Positions 14,145 through 26,798 of a stretch of DNA of 64,000 bases are shown in pieces. The notes under the pieces were generated by a model, which saw nothing but the letters and a program-made list of their open reading frames with translations, was not told the origin of the DNA and made no database searches. The stretch is from Hymenochaete sp. R1. Its lineage: Eukaryota; Basidiomycota; Agaricomycetes; Hymenochaetales; Hymenochaetaceae. The position numbers and the translations under genes are program-made. Numbering within the stretch: the stretch's first letter is position 1; each line of letters begins with the position of its first letter. The stretch lies in assembly GCA_019400425.1 (NCBI GenBank), contig JAFREE010000040.1, forward strand, positions 62,001 to 126,000, read 5' to 3'.

Positions 14145-15469
14145 TTGGTTCCTGCACTCTCCGACACGGCACGACGCGATTCAACGAACAGAAAGTTGCC
14201 CCGCCATTATTCATCAACCGTCTCCATCAACTCGGGCCTCCAGTCACCTGCCCCAGTCACTTCCGATGTGGTAGATCCACCACAGCTTTCCATTGACGCG
14301 ACCACGCCTAAAGGAAAGTCTAATCGCCTGCCGGACGTGGGTCCCGTTGTAGAAGGCGCTGGCGCTGACTCTGGCGACCTTCTTACCGGAGACGCGGGGT
14401 CTTCCCTACCCCAACCGAGCGAGAGTGAGGTAGACGGCGAAGCAGAACGACCTCCATGTCCGGTGTCGAGCACACCTTCCCGAGCGCGCATGCCCCGACT
14501 TCAGATCCAAAGTTACCTCGGGTTCTCGCCGATGTCGATGTGGCGGGGTAAGTCAACTGGGACGGTGTCTTCGACTGGGAATTCGGCTACGGCTACGGTA
14601 TCGGGATCTGGAACCGGATCCGGGGTTTCGGCGTCAACGGATGGAAATGTGAGTGGAAGTGAGTTGGGGTCGTTGGGTTTGGGAAGTGAGGATCAATTGG
14701 TCGAGGAGGGTCGGGAGCGCATAGACGACGATGGGCTGCAGCTCTCGAGATCTGACTCTAGCGGTTCTGTGAGTGTAAACGGCACTGCTACAGACGATTC
14801 GGACGGTGGACGCGGAAGTGGCAGCTCAAGTACTAGTGTCAGTACCACCGCTTCCTCTACTTCCGATAAAGGTGTCTCAACCCCTAGTAAGGACGGTATT
14901 CCAGACCCCAGTTGCGACGAAAACGAAGGCGAGGACGAAGAAGACGACAGATGTACGGTCCGCGGAGCCTCGACTCCTACCACACCCACCGTCGAAAGGC
15001 CCGAAAGCGTGTTTGGTGTCGGTGGGGGGATGCTGAACACGCTCAAAGCACACGTGCAAAGGCGGTCGTCCGCGACGGTGACGGCAAGAGCAAGCTCAAC
15101 GGGTGGACCGGGACCTGTTGAGAAAGACTTGGAGAAAAGGGAGGTACGTCGGAGTGGGAGTAAGAGCAAGAGTCGGGATCGGGAGCAAGGCAGGGAGAGG
15201 GAGAGAGGACGGAGTGGGGAGAGGGAAGAGGAAGTGAAGCTGCAAGCTGCAAGGTTAACCGTAGGCGTCGATGGTGGTATCGGTGCACAGACACAGGCCG
15301 TGCACGTAAGTTGAAGCTGAGTCCCCTGTGCTGCTGTTTTATCGACTGTTAGGTTGTCGTCTACATGCGTTGGGAAGGGAGCTTAAGGCTCGAGGCATTG
15401 TTGCCACGCGCGCGCATAAGCATACACCCACCCACATGCACGCATGTATATGTTACGATAATAATGTAA
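14145..15469 (+). CDS. Hypothetical Ser/Thr/Gly/Asp-rich protein
   Basis: No recognised domain. The open frame runs from 14145, but its first in-frame ATG is 14490 (MPRLQIQSYLGFSPMSMWRGK), so either that is the start or an upstream exon supplies it. The product is low-complexity and probably disordered: a Ser/Thr/Gly-rich middle, an acidic patch (ENEGEDEEDDR) and a charged C-terminal stretch rich in Arg, Glu and Ser. A GTAAGT donor at 15306 and an acceptor ending at 15352 would remove 47 bp and extend the frame through VVVYMRWEGSLRLEALLPRARISIH to a stop at 15467-15469. Without splicing it stops at 15312-15314. Both ends are uncertain; the central exon is likely real from its codon structure. 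Confidence 0.5.
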
Positions 15470-16912
15470 TTTTTCTTCTCTCAGATGACAGACAAAAGGA
15501 ACATGGCATTGGTTTCTTTATGTACATTGTATGTGCCGAAGGGGGGTATTGTTGGCGTTAAGACTCGATTGCGAGAATGGTATGATTCGAGGAAGACATG
15601 CGTTTGGCCTGCACGACCGCTTGAGGGCATCGTGGCTGGTGGATCGTGGGCAACCCTGAGCGGAGGGACATACACATTCATATGAAGATAGACGAAGAAA
15701 AAAGTTCGAGGCTCGGGCTTGGGGGGCAACGATTGTCGTCAAAAGTTCACGTAGGATCAGTGCTGAGCTGAGTGAGTGGTCGCGGATTCGAACGAAAGCT
15801 CTCGAGGGGCGCGCTGGCTGCGGTCGTCAACGCGTTCGTCCAGGGTTCCTATGGTCCTGGCGTTTGATCATTTTGTATAATTGAATGTAGAGCGAGGGAA
15901 ACTGAATTGGGGGGCGAGAGGTCGGAGAAGACGACGGTGCAATTTGATTCCTTTCTGCCTTCTGATGATTGATGCCAGTGTATTTGGTTTGGATGAATGG
16001 TTGATCTTACCCCGTTTTCCAATCCCTGTTTGCCTTCGGTATCTCTAGACTAGGCTTTGAGGGCGGCTGGACTCGCGTCTCGCTACGCCATGGTCCATGG
16101 ATGAATGAAACTTGCTCGAGGAAGGACATGCGGATACAAACTTAGAAAAGTAGTGTTACGGGATGTATTTTAAGAATAATTTTGACTTGGCTTGTTAGGG
16201 AGATTCTTTTAGAAAGAGTTAGAAGTGTGAAGAGGGTGAAGGGACGGCTACGGAGGCTAGCGTTGGAAATACACACAGGCGAGAGAAAGAAGGAGGGGAG
16301 AAAAGGAGTTGAGTAAATAAAATAAAATAAAATAAAATAATCAAATAAAAATAAAATATAAAAAGGAATTTTATTTGAAGAAGGGGGGAAACGTTGCGTG
16401 AGTTTCGTCGTAGAAGTCTCGTCCTCTTCTTTTGCTGTCCATCCCATCCTGCTCTCCCATCTGGTCAGTCCTCTCTTCTCCTCTTCCACTCATCATCGTC
16501 CTCGACGTCGGCGACGAAGGGCACAACGGCTGACTGAACTTTTGTATACCAGCTCGCCTTTTGTACCACCATCCTCCTCAAATATAGACTCTTCTCAGAG
16601 AATCGCCAAGCTGCTGTTTTTCTGGTGAGCCAGCGTTCTCTTTAGCCTTCCTCCCGCTTCCACTCATTCCATTGTCATCCTGGAAACACAGAAAACTACC
16701 CCCCTCGTTGTGCACTAGGTTACTTCTTTATATTCCTTCGTTTGGTACCGCGACTCTCCTCATACATCACCGGGCCATCCACCTAAATTCTCTTCATCCT
16801 GTTCCCATTCTTCTCCTTCCTCATTAAAAACCCAAGCGTTTACTTTTCATTCGAACTCCATAAAAAACCCTCTTAAAGCCTTTTACTTTGATTTCTCTCT
16901 ACGTATAACCCC
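15470..16912. other. Long intergenic / 5' leader upstream of the Pumilio gene, with an AAATA microsatellite
   Basis: About 1.4 kb without a supportable gene. The last 500 bp are pyrimidine-rich (CT-rich), as often seen in basidiomycete promoters and 5' leaders. A simple AAATA repeat lies at about 16315-16350 and continues as AT-rich imperfect repeats to about 16370. Confidence 0.55.
16315..16366. repeat. AAATA/AAAAT microsatellite
   Basis: A run of about six AAATA units followed by imperfect AAATA/AAAAT units, directly visible in the sequence. It lies in the leader region of the Pumilio-family gene. Confidence 0.85.
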
Positions 16913-19900
16913 ATGAGTGCTACCATCGAACACCAGTCTTCACCCATCGAGGCGCGCAACTCGGACGACAGGGACAGGAAACAGTCCCCGCCCGCATTTC
17001 TTGACCTAGCCGACTCGGTGAGTTTCTTTTACCTATTCGTGTATTTCACCTCTGTGTGTCTGCTGTGCAGCGTGCTGATTGTCTCTCTTCATTTCCTTCG
17101 CCGAAACTCCTATTTCGTCATTGGATGGTGGACGTATTACAGGCGGCGAGGCTTGGTACTAATATGCCCGACATTTCAGCAGTGAGTGGCCCATGTACCT
17201 CCAGCTTCTGTCAAAGCTTCTTACTGACAGCGCCTTTCCGTTTTGTTGTGCTGTGTTCCGCTGCTCGCCTCGCGTGTCGTTTCCGTTTTTTTTTCCACCT
17301 CTGCCGCGCGTACTATTCTTACCCCGCATTCGGCGTTTTCATTGTGGCCTTTTCCCTTCGTTTCCGCTCCTTCCGCCTTCTCCTGGCTTGACCCAACTTG
17401 GTTTGGTTCGTTTTGCTTGGTTTCGAATTTTCCCGATCGCTATTGTGTCGCGTGTTCTCCCTTTCGTTTCACTCTCGGTGATACTTAAAGCGTGTTGAGC
17501 TAAAACGCATGGAGCACGAGCGCCAGCGCCTCATCCAGCGCAAGATGTTCGAAGAGCAGATGCGCATGCTCGAGCAGCAACAGCAGCAGGAGCTCCTTAG
17601 CTTGCCTATCGATCCGTCCTCTGGCGTCCAGCACCTTGCGGCTTCCGCGCCAACGACACCCCCGCGCGTAAACTCCAATTTCGGTACGTATTCTCGCTTA
17701 GCGGAGTTCTTCTCTTCTCCTTTGGGTGTAAGAAGACAGCGTGCTCATTGACTTTTTTCCCTCTCTCTCTTACCTTGTTCCCTCACAAACCCCTTTATTA
17801 ATCTTCCTTTCGCTTTCTTGACGTTATTGTCCGTGAAAACGTGGTCGGGTTTTACGGAACATACAGCGCCAGGCTCCGGGTTCCCGCCTATGAATACTGC
17901 AGGTGGAGCTGCCAATGCCAGTGTGCAGCTCTCAAACGCAGACAAGCGCAAGAGCGTCACTTACGCACCTACAACGGGCATGGACAACTCCGGGCAGGGA
18001 CACCTCGGGTTCGGCATCGATTTGAACGGAAATGCGTATGCGCGCGCAGGAGCCAAGTCTATGCCCGCAAGCAGACGCACAAGTCAGAGCGAACATGACG
18101 AGGAGTTGGCGAGCCATTTGCAGAAGTTGTCGATGGTGGGTCAGGGTATTGGTGGTGGGATGGGCGATGGGAGCGCGAGTCCGATGGCAAGGATGAGTCC
18201 GCAGACGCTGAAGGTGAATGGGAACGCGTACGGCGCTGGTATTGTTGGGTCTGGTGTGGGAAATGGCTCTGGGTACAACGCGGGTATGTTGTTGGACGAG
18301 CAACTTGACAAGGAGATGCAGAGTAAGTTTAAGAGAAAATTAGTGTATAGCGTAGGAGCTCACGTTCCGAATTCTTTCCTTCCTTTAGATGCTATGAGGC
18401 ATATGCCGATTGGCGACGACGACAAAATTGTCGCGCCCAAGAGCAAGGTACATTTGTCTCCTATATTCGCGTTTCAACCACTAGTTAACTTCCTTTTTGC
18501 AGGAATTTTCTGCTAATTCTGCTGCTCTCGACCTTGCGCAGATCTCTCAGAAGTCCTCCGAGTGGCCCCAGTTTACTCGAGAGAGCTCCACGTCCCGCAA
18601 CCAACAACGTACTAGTACACCGCATCTCGGCATGGGGGGTATCAACACGAGCGTCTCCGACCTCCAGGCAAAGCTCTCTGCGATGTCAGCCTCACCCCTT
18701 CTGCAGCAAGGCGCTCATACGCCAGGCGCTTCTCGGCGATCCTCTCCTCATCTTGGTCTGGGAAACCTCACTCTGCGCACCGACGTGTCGCAGTTTATGA
18801 AGGCACCTGGTGTTGGGACGCCTCAGTCGAGTACGGAGGCGCATATGCTTGGGTCGGCACGTTTAGCTCCGGGATCAGGTCTCGAAGGCCCGGCGAGCGC
18901 TGGACCTGACGGTCTTACCTCAGCGGCGTCCCTCCGTGGTATCTCTCCATCCCAGTACGAGAGTCCACTCACCTTCGGCTCGAGCCGCAGTCTCGAGGAC
19001 AAGTACGATGTCGATTCGATCTACCTGAACCAGGAGGGGAGACTCGGCGGTAGTGCGGGTGGGTATAGTGGATTGAGCGACGCAGGTAGCCGGTTCAGCG
19101 GGGCTGGGTCGGGCGTAGGGACGCCTACGGGTGCGGGATCAACAGCGTTGTACCATCATCATGGATCGCGCTATGGGCTGGCGATGGGTGCGCGCATCCA
19201 GGACAACAAAATGAATGGTTTGCACGGCGCGAAGCATAAGCGCGGCGAGATTGATCGTAAGTTCTCTTATAATTTCAATCTCGGTTCGCATATGTGCGTT
19301 GGTCTAATGTTTTTGCGGTGGGTTCAGTAAACCGCTTTGCGGGTACGCGTTTGGAGGAGTTGCAGGGCGAAATTGCGGGGCTTTGCAAAGACCAGCACGG
19401 GTGCAGGTTTTTGCAGAAGAAACTTGAGGAGGGCATGCCGGAGCATCGTGATATGATCTTCCGCGAAACCTTCGGACACTTCGCAGAGCTTATGACAGGT
19501 ATGATTCAGTACTGATATCGAGTGAATCGCGAAGGCAGAAACTGATATGACTATTACTAGATCCCTTCGGCAACTACCTCTGCCAGAAACTCCTCGAGTA
19601 TTCGACCGATGAGCAGCGTAATGTCATCTGCGAATCCGTTGCGCAGGACCTCGTAAATATTTCGCTAAATATGCATGGCACACGCGCGGTCCAGAAGATG
19701 ATCGACTTTCTATCGACTCAACGCCAGGCAAGTCACTTCCTCCTCTCCCCACTCCCGCGAGCGCACATCCCCTCCGCGCTCATTTCCGCCTTCTCGCTCT
19801 CTCTGTCTCGTCTCTCTTTTCTTTTTCCTGTTGCTTACATGCAGTGCACGTTGTTGGTTATTGCGGCAAGCAGACTGATCTTAGATACAATGCTCAGATC

Positions 19901-21170
19901 CACTCGATTATCGTCGCGCTCAGTTTGCATGTTGTGGTTTTGATCAAGGATTTGAACGGGAATCATGTTATTCAAAAGTGTCTCAATAAGTTGGCTCCGG
20001 AGGATAATCAGGTAAGTGTGTATGCTTGTCGTCTCGTGTGAGCGCTCATTGAGGATTTTGTGCAGTTTATCTATAATGCGGTCGCAGCTAACTGCGTCGA
20101 GGTTGCGACGCATCGTCATGGGTGTTGCGTGCTCCAAAGGTGCATTGATCATGCGTCCGAGGCTCAAAGAGTCCAACTCGTGAACGAGATAACTTATAAT
20201 GCGCTGACGCTCGTCCAGGATCCTTACGGCAACTACGTGCGTCTGCGCTCTAAACTTCTTGGGAATGGTTCTGACATCTCACGCATACATTAAGGTTGTA
20301 CAATATATTTTAGACTTGAACGATAACCGTTTCAGCGACGGTGTCATTCGCCAGTTCACCGGCAACGTCTGCGCGCTCTCTGTACAGAAGTTCAGCTCGA
20401 ATGTCATTGAAAAGTGCATCCGCGTCGCCGAACATAACACGCGCAAGATGCTGATTGAGGAGCTTTTGAACCGCACGCGCCTCGAAAAGCTTTTGCGAGA
20501 CTCCTTCGGAAACTACTGTGTCCAGACGGCACTCGACTATGCTGAGCCAAGTCAGCGCGCTCTCCTCGTTGAGGGTATCCGTCCCATTCTTCCTCTTATT
20601 CGTAATACACCCTACGGGAAACGTATCCAGAGCAAGCTGCAACGCGAACAACAGCATGTCGATTCGATGACTGCCATGAACAATGCCGCGGCGCTTGGCG
20701 CCAGCCCGTATGGCAACCATTACAACCAACAACAAGCCATGATGAACCTTGCGCTCGCAAATCAGGGTCTCAATCTGGGCCAGTCTCATCCCGGTATGGC
20801 TGTCCAGCGCGGTCTGCTGGGCTCGATCCCGAACCAACTCGGCGACGTGTATGGTACGCGTGGCTCGCCATACGGGATCGCGCAGAATGGGCTGGGGGCT
20901 GCGGCAGCTGCTGCGACGGGTCTTCATGCACCAGGGAACCAATCGGGAGCGGGGTCGATGCATATGCAGCAACCCTTGCCACATTCATTGCAGCCGCAGA
21001 TGATGGACGGGTACGTCCTGCAGGGCGCACACTCTGGTACGAACGGGCTTGGGAGTACTGGCGGATTCGGGAATGGACTCGCGAGTGTGGCGGGATACGG
21101 AGGCTCGGTAGGCATTGCGAACGGTATGAACGACCCGTATCAGCGTTCGTCGTACGGTTACGGGATGTAA
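16913..21170 (+). CDS. Pumilio-family RNA-binding protein (PUF), 11 exons
   Basis: PUF proteins bind UGUA-containing 3' UTR elements and repress or relocalise target mRNAs in the cytoplasm. Exons: 16913-17017, 17071-17181, 17491-17683, 17867-18322, 18389-18447, 18503-19256, 19328-19498, 19561-19727, 19898-20011, 20066-20236 and 20295-21170 (about 1058 residues). The N-terminal half is disordered with a Gln-rich coil (MEHERQRLIQRKMFEEQMRML). The PUM-HD spans about residues 560-885. It opens NRFAGTRLEELQGEIAGLCKDQHGCRFLQ and shows successive repeats with core triplets such as DPFGNYLCQK, NMHGTRAVQK, DLNGNHVIQK, HRHGCCVLQR, DPYGNYVVQY, QKFSSNVIEK and DSFGNYCVQT, ending TPYGKRIQSKL. This layout resembles the PUM1/2 and yeast Puf3 type. 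The intron at 19728-19897 has a GC donor (GCAAGT), needed to keep repeat spacing. The C-terminal tail is Gly/Asn/Gln-rich. Confidence 0.94.
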
Positions 21171-22620
21171 ACTCCCGTCGGTCCCACCATCATCCAAGGG
21201 ACATGCAACAAAAATTATGGATTTAGAAAACATGATTTAGGCATCAACACAAAAAGTTCATCGCGGCATGTAGCTTCTATTCCACGTCTCATTAGGACCC
21301 CGATACCCCCCTTGTATCGGCTTCTTTCGTTCGGCTTGATTCCATTGCCACACGTCCAGGAGACGCTATACCAGCCTCGACAACCACCAATCATTCCTAT
21401 GCGCATACACTCATCGTAAAAACAAAACTTCACATCGCATCTGACGTCCCTACTGCTATCGTACGCCGTCCACCCTAACCTTTAGAGGGATAGCGGCGTT
21501 CACGATTTTATTTTTCATTTTTTTAATGTCTTTGCTTTCATCCCATCACCATTGTTCAATCCTCATTATTTATTCGCAGTCCCCTTCATTCACCCATGGG
21601 GAGGACTCTTGAAATGCCTCGCTAGTCGTTTTGCCATCACCAATCCTTCCATTCATCTACTCTAGGCATTCCCATCGTTCGACAATGCGCAATGCAACCT
21701 TACCAGTCACAGCACCAGCACCTACCCATCTACTACTACTGTATTTCTCCGTGCATTCTATTCTTTTCGTGACCCAGACACCTCTGGGTTTGATCCCCGA
21801 ATTCCCTCCCGTGCTTTGCTTTCTCGTTTTGTTTTCCTTCCCTTTCTCGTTAAAACTTTCTGTTTCCAAGCATTTGACGATTCAGTTCATCGTTCGTTCG
21901 TGGTCGTGCTCCGCTGTTTGTTTACTAACTGCTGGACCATTTTCGTCTTGATTGATTGAAGTGTATCTTTTTTCATTCCCTTTTTTTCTTCTCATTTCCT
22001 CATCTTTTCGGTAAAACGTCACTGTCTAATAGCCAGCACACAATGCCTGTCTGTCCGATGTACTTATCTTTCCCATCATCCTTTCTCTTACCCCTTTCTA
22101 ATCTGCTTCCTCCACTTGTCTTTTGCTTCTGAAACGTGTTATAAGTTTTCTTTTTACCCACTTGACAGTTGGATTGATTTTTTTCTCTCTTATATCTTTT
22201 GTTGTGGAAATTGGCCCTCCCTGCTCCGTAGCGCTCTATAAAAACACATGACCTAGTTGATCTTTTTCTAAACCGCGCGTAGTGAACGTTTAGTGTCTGC
22301 GTCTACTATTGGTGTCCCTATCAGTGATTGGAGGTTGGAGACTGAGGAGATATGATATGAAACTAAGCTAAGAACAGGGAATGAAGCTGGATGGAGAATG
22401 ACGCGCCACTTTGGGTTCAAGCTCCGGCCCACGCTCCCCTCCCTTGCTGGATCTGTCTCATAAAACCCACCATGTTGATGATGATGATGACCTCCCCCTG
22501 TCCCACCTTCCTCCCCTCTCTCCCGCTCTCAATTACTCCGCGTGCGCCAAGAAAGCGCGCATATGCGTACGAACGAAGTCAATCACGTCGTAGTCGAACG
22601 CGATTCAATACAAGTTCAAG
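21171..22620. other. Long intergenic region between PUF and the K+ channel
   Basis: About 1.45 kb, T/C-rich on the plus strand, with no supportable gene. It probably holds a long PUF 3' UTR and the channel promoter. The channel start is taken as the ATG at 22621; the leader contains out-of-frame ATGs (for example 22563, whose frame stops within 25 codons), which could act as an upstream ORF. Confidence 0.5.
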
Positions 22621-25326
22621 ATGAAGAAGAGCGTTAAAAAGAAAGTCAATGTTGACTTGAAGCGGTACACGCCGAACGTATTGCCCGATAAACATGACCT
22701 ACACGCACTGCCCGTGTTCGCGCCTCTAATCGCAGCTGTACTCGCGCCGCTCTCGACGTTGTTGGATATCCCTGCGTTCTCCGAGGTATCGTTTGTTATT
22801 CGGGTTTAACTAAAATCATGCATTCTGTGGATGCTAATGCTATCCTCTCAGCGCTGGTTCTTCACGACGGACCCAACGACGGGGAACAGCCAGCCCCTCC
22901 CGGACCCGACGACGAACCTCGCACTCAGCGCCGTAGGCCTCGCTTTCAACGTCCTCGCCAACGCGCTCCTCCTCGTTCGGTTCTCTGTTAGCGAGCGTTG
23001 GTGGCGGTATGCCACCAAGTTCAGCTTGGCATGTTGGGTACTTAAGGTGCGTGCTATTTTAGGTCGCAATTGAGTGGTACAAGACATAGAGTGGCGCGGC
23101 TGACGGAATATTTTGAACGTTGGGATTGTCTGTGCAGCTTGGAATCGCGTTAGGGAACGTGGTGGCGTATGGGATATTGAGCCGGAACGAGCCTGATGTG
23201 TCGTATGGAGAAGGATTTTGGTGCGCGTGAGTATCCCTTCATACGCATATTCTCTTTACATCCCATATGAATGCATGCTTTTCCTTAGGGTTATCTCGCT
23301 GCTAGTAGCCACAGTGATCGTATTTCTGCTAGTCGTGCATTACTTGCATGAAGTGAAAGGCATGAAGGGTACGCGGACGACTGAGAACCAGATCCAAGTG
23401 CGTATAGCGGGGAGGCATTTCATGCTTCAGAACACGCTGTTTGTGGGCACGGTGGGGTTGCTTGCACTGTTCATGTCAAGGCTGGTACGTCGATATGACC
23501 ATAATCGTTGTCATTTAATCTTCATTCCGTTTTCAATGCACTGACGTTTTATACCCCCCTTCTACTTCTCCGCACTTTTCGGGCAACCTTGGATGACGAT
23601 GTGGCGTTTAACAGGAAGACTGGACATACCTCCAAGGCATCTACTTTTCTATCGTATCCTTCCTCACCGTTGGCTTCGGCGACTTCTACCCCACGAAACC
23701 CGCCACGCAGATAGTCTTCTTCCCCTTTGTCCTCATCGGCATCGTCCAACTCGCGTCTATCATCGAGCTCATCGTTCGATTCTTCCGCGAGCGCCTCGCG
23801 AGCCATAATAGGGAAAGGCGGCATACTTACCAGAAACGGAGGCATGAAGAGGAAATGAAGTTAGAGAAGGAGGGAAGCCTGGAGGAAGAATTGGCGTTTC
23901 TGAAGCAGTTGTACTCCGAGACGAGTCGGTGGAAGACAGCACAGGATTTAGCAACGAGTATTACTGGATTTCTTGCCTTCTGGTTGCTTGGGGCGACCAT
24001 TTTCTCCCAGATTGAGGTATGAATTGGCTCGCAACCATTTTTAATTTTATTTCTAAAATGACTCTATTTAGGGATGGACATACGGCGAAGGGCTATATTT
24101 TTGCTACATTTTCTTCTTTACTATTGGTTTCGGAGATTTTGCCCCTATAACTCCCGCTGGTAGAGGTACGCCTCCTTCTCTTTCGCAATCGTTGATATTT
24201 AAACTGACCTAACATCCCGTTTTCAGTGGTTTTCATCATGTATTCCATCATTGCCGTCCCAATTATGTCCTCCTTTGCCGTCCAAACTGTACAAAGCCTT
24301 TTCGAGAGAGCTTCTCAAAAGCTCCTTCGACGGAAGGAAGCACAAGAAGGCATCGAAGATGTTGCTGAGGATGGCGACGTGGTTGCCCAGGCGGGAGCCA
24401 AAGTCGGAAGGGAGGAAACAGGAAAGAGTGATAATGGGGACGAAGAGAAACGGATTGCGGTTCCGGGAGACGCTAAAAGACGACGGATAAAGGTGGATGG
24501 GAACAGAAAATACCACACAGCGCATACGGATTTCGTTGCGGAAAGCCATCGTCGATTAGACGAGAAACTCGCCGCTCTCCGACATAAGAACGTCATCGAA
24601 GGCGACGGCCATTCAGAACTTGACGTCGAGAAGGCAATGGATGATGCATTGAAGGGAGCACGGGTACAAAATTACGAGTCTGATATTCAGATAATGGAAG
24701 ACAGGGTCCTGACGGAATACATGCTCGAACTCGCTATTGAACTCGAACAACGAGCGAGGAGGCTGCTGATGGGGCACATGGACGAGAACAGCGCTGCAAA
24801 CTTATTGTTGCGCGCTGACCGGGTCGTGCAACTGCGGAACATCAGGATAATTGCTGGCCAGGAGGTGACGTATGAGTTGGAGGATGGCGAAGGGAATGAG
24901 GTCACGGACGCTGATGCAGTGGATGAGGGGGGCGACGAGCTCCCGCTCAAACGCAGTGCCGGCGAGAACTCCTCGGCGCGAATCGACGCTGACACTAACG
25001 AAACCAAAGACGAGAAACCACGACAACGCGCCGCCTCGTCCCTCAAATCCACTCACACAACCAGATCTTCCTCGTCCTCTCCCGACTCTTCTAAGCTCAA
25101 ACCCAATCATTCGTATTCACCAGCACTGATGCGCAAGTACTATGCCGAAGAAGCCGACTTGGTCCCCTTCCCCGCCGATCTCAGTCCACAAGAGACGTTG
25201 GAAGAAGTCGCGAAGTACCGAGAGGCATTCGCATCGTTGCTCGCGACAGGTAGTCGGTTGTTGCGGTTGAAGGATGAAGAGCAATATTTGTTTGAGAGGA
25301 GATGGTGGGATGCGGGGAAGGAGTGA
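22621..25326 (+). CDS. Outward-rectifier two-pore potassium channel, TOK1-like
   Basis: Fungal TOK channels pass K+ outward across the plasma membrane on depolarisation. Exons: 22621-22785, 22852-23046, 23138-23226, 23289-23484, 23615-24016, 24072-24165 and 24227-25326 (about 746 residues, close to the yeast TOK1 size). The first half shows several hydrophobic segments (FAPLIAAVLAPLSTLL, VISLLVATVIVFLLVVHYL, FVGTVGLLALFMS). The first selectivity filter is TVGFGDF (about residues 233-239) after EDWTYLQGIYFSIVSFL. The second is TIGFGDF (about 366-372) after GWTYGEGLYFCYIFFF. TM segments LAFWLLGATIF and VVFIMYSIIAVPIMSSF flank the second pore. The C-terminal 380 residues are cytosolic, highly charged and partly helical, ending near FERRWW. 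Two GFGD filters with six TM helices before the second pore fit the 8-TM TOK architecture. Confidence 0.93.
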
Positions 25327-25651
25327 GATACGGGACAAATTAGAGCTTTTAAGGTTGTACTTTTAGATTTGTTTCCAAGCTAATTCATCTCATCTTCGTA
25401 TTTGTTTTTGTATCACACATATAAGCATGTTCACGATTTACTATATCATTTTGTATATTATCTGTGGCACCCATACCCACCCATCCCCAAGAATTCCCAT
25501 CGTACGCCTACACAATTCTCTATCTGTAGCAAATGAACGAGCTTGTAGACAACGATGGAATGGTGTCAATAAGCAAGCAGAAAATCCTTGCAATGGCTTC
25601 AATGGGAACCGGTCAAAAAGAAAAAGAAAAGAAAGTCTCCAAAAAATTCAT
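25327..25651. other. Intergenic: K+ channel 3' flank and tRNA downstream flank
   Basis: About 325 bp. On the minus strand the 40 nt after the tRNA read ATGAATTTTTTGGAGACTTT and then T/C runs. Almost the same flank follows the tRNA copy at 34451-34544. The T-runs are likely Pol III terminators. Confidence 0.6.
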
Positions 25652-25746
25652 AGCCCACCGCGAGGGTCGAACTCGCAGCCTTCAGATTCCACCTTTGGTG
25701 ACTCATTGTAAGAGTCTGACGCTCTATCCGATTGAGCTAGGCGGGC
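25652..25746 (-). tRNA. tRNA-Lys (CUU), 21-nt intron, copy 2
   Basis: Same mature 74-nt sequence as the copies at 8123 and 34451. The intron after anticodon position 37 is 21 nt and begins CAATGAGTCACC. The 5' end of this minus-strand gene lies 59 bp from the target-site duplication of the inverted-repeat element at 25812-26378. Confidence 0.95.
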
Positions 25747-25805
25747 ACATAGAATGTTCTATATTTACATATTTAAACTATTTGTTTTTGCTCTCCCTCT
25801 CCTGC

Positions 25806-26384
25806 CGCATCTATGATGGTCACCAAGGGGTTTTATTCAAAAGCTATGTTCTATGGCGTAGCCGAAGCTAAAATCGAAAAGCAAGATTAAGCGTGAGCTA
25901 AAATGCAAGATTGTCGGCTTAGCCGGCTTCGGCAAGTCATATTCCCATAAATGGTAAGACAATATTTAATATTTTTGCATGTGCCGATCACCACTACATA
26001 CATTTGGTCTTGGTGCTTAGTAATCTAATTGAGAGACAAACAGCTAACTCTGGAGGTAATTTTCTTCAGAATGAGCTTAAATCTACTACTGAAGCCTCCA
26101 AAAAGCTTTATCAAGTTTATAGTCCATTTATCTGACTGGAATCTGGTCAGGGCTAATACCAGAGACCGGGAGACTCATGCATGGGGTTGTATGCAGTGGT
26201 GATCGGCACATGCAAAAATATTAAATATTGTCTTACCATTTATGGGAATAAGACTTGCCGAAGCCGGCTAAGCCGACAATCTTGCATTTTAGCTCACGCT
26301 TAATCTTGCTTTTCGATTTTAGCTCAGGCAACACCGTAAAATATAGCTTTTGAATAAAACCCCTCGGTGACCATCATACGCATC
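25806..26384. mobile_element. Non-autonomous inverted-repeat element (MITE/foldback), 567 bp, with 6-bp target duplication
   Basis: The element spans 25812-26378. Its two arms, 25812-26002 and 26188-26378 (about 191 bp each), are inverted copies differing at roughly ten positions, most of them clustered 35-55 bp from the ends. The termini are TATGATGGTCACC and its complement. Both sides are flanked by a perfect CGCATC (25806-25811 and 26379-26384), a direct duplication consistent with insertion. The 185-bp centre contains no ORF but has a smaller nested palindrome (GGAGG...CTTCAG / CTGAAG-CCTCC, about 26053-26102). No transposase is encoded, so mobility would need a partner elsewhere. A 6-bp duplication does not point clearly to one superfamily. 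Confidence 0.88.
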
Positions 26385-26798
26385 GCACCCGCACCTTTGA
26401 GTCCAATATTCAGAGCGAGTCGCTCGCTCGGAGAACACTGCAGATGCCAATTTTGATAGAGGGTTCTTTCAGTTTCTCAGGGGCCGTGAAGGCGATAATA
26501 GCAGCTGAAACTTTCAAGCCAGACTTGCATTAGCGGTGCTTAGCTTGCATTACAGCATCAGTAATGCCCGACAATTTAAAAAAAATGAGCAATTGTTCAT
26601 GGTTGCGGGGAAAAATCTTTCGGAGGTATAAGCGCAGGTATATTATATTCTACTACACTTTGTCCTATCGTACATAAATTACCTTTGTTTCTGAAAGACA
26701 ATCATTGAACGCTCCACTCTAAGAGAGGCAGTTAACACATTTCTGTCATGAAGACAGATGGAAGGAAGGAAGGAAAGAAACGCGCTAGTCGTTATACC
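26385..26798. other. Intergenic: 3' flank of Argonaute
   Basis: About 410 bp, AT-rich, no gene recognised. A short GGAA/GGAAG repeat lies at about 26759-26778. Confidence 0.55.

Noticed and set aside
22391..22624. 77-codon ORF just before the K+ channel
   Set aside because: Composition is that of leader DNA; no similarity to the channel N-terminus and no splice site linking it in frame.
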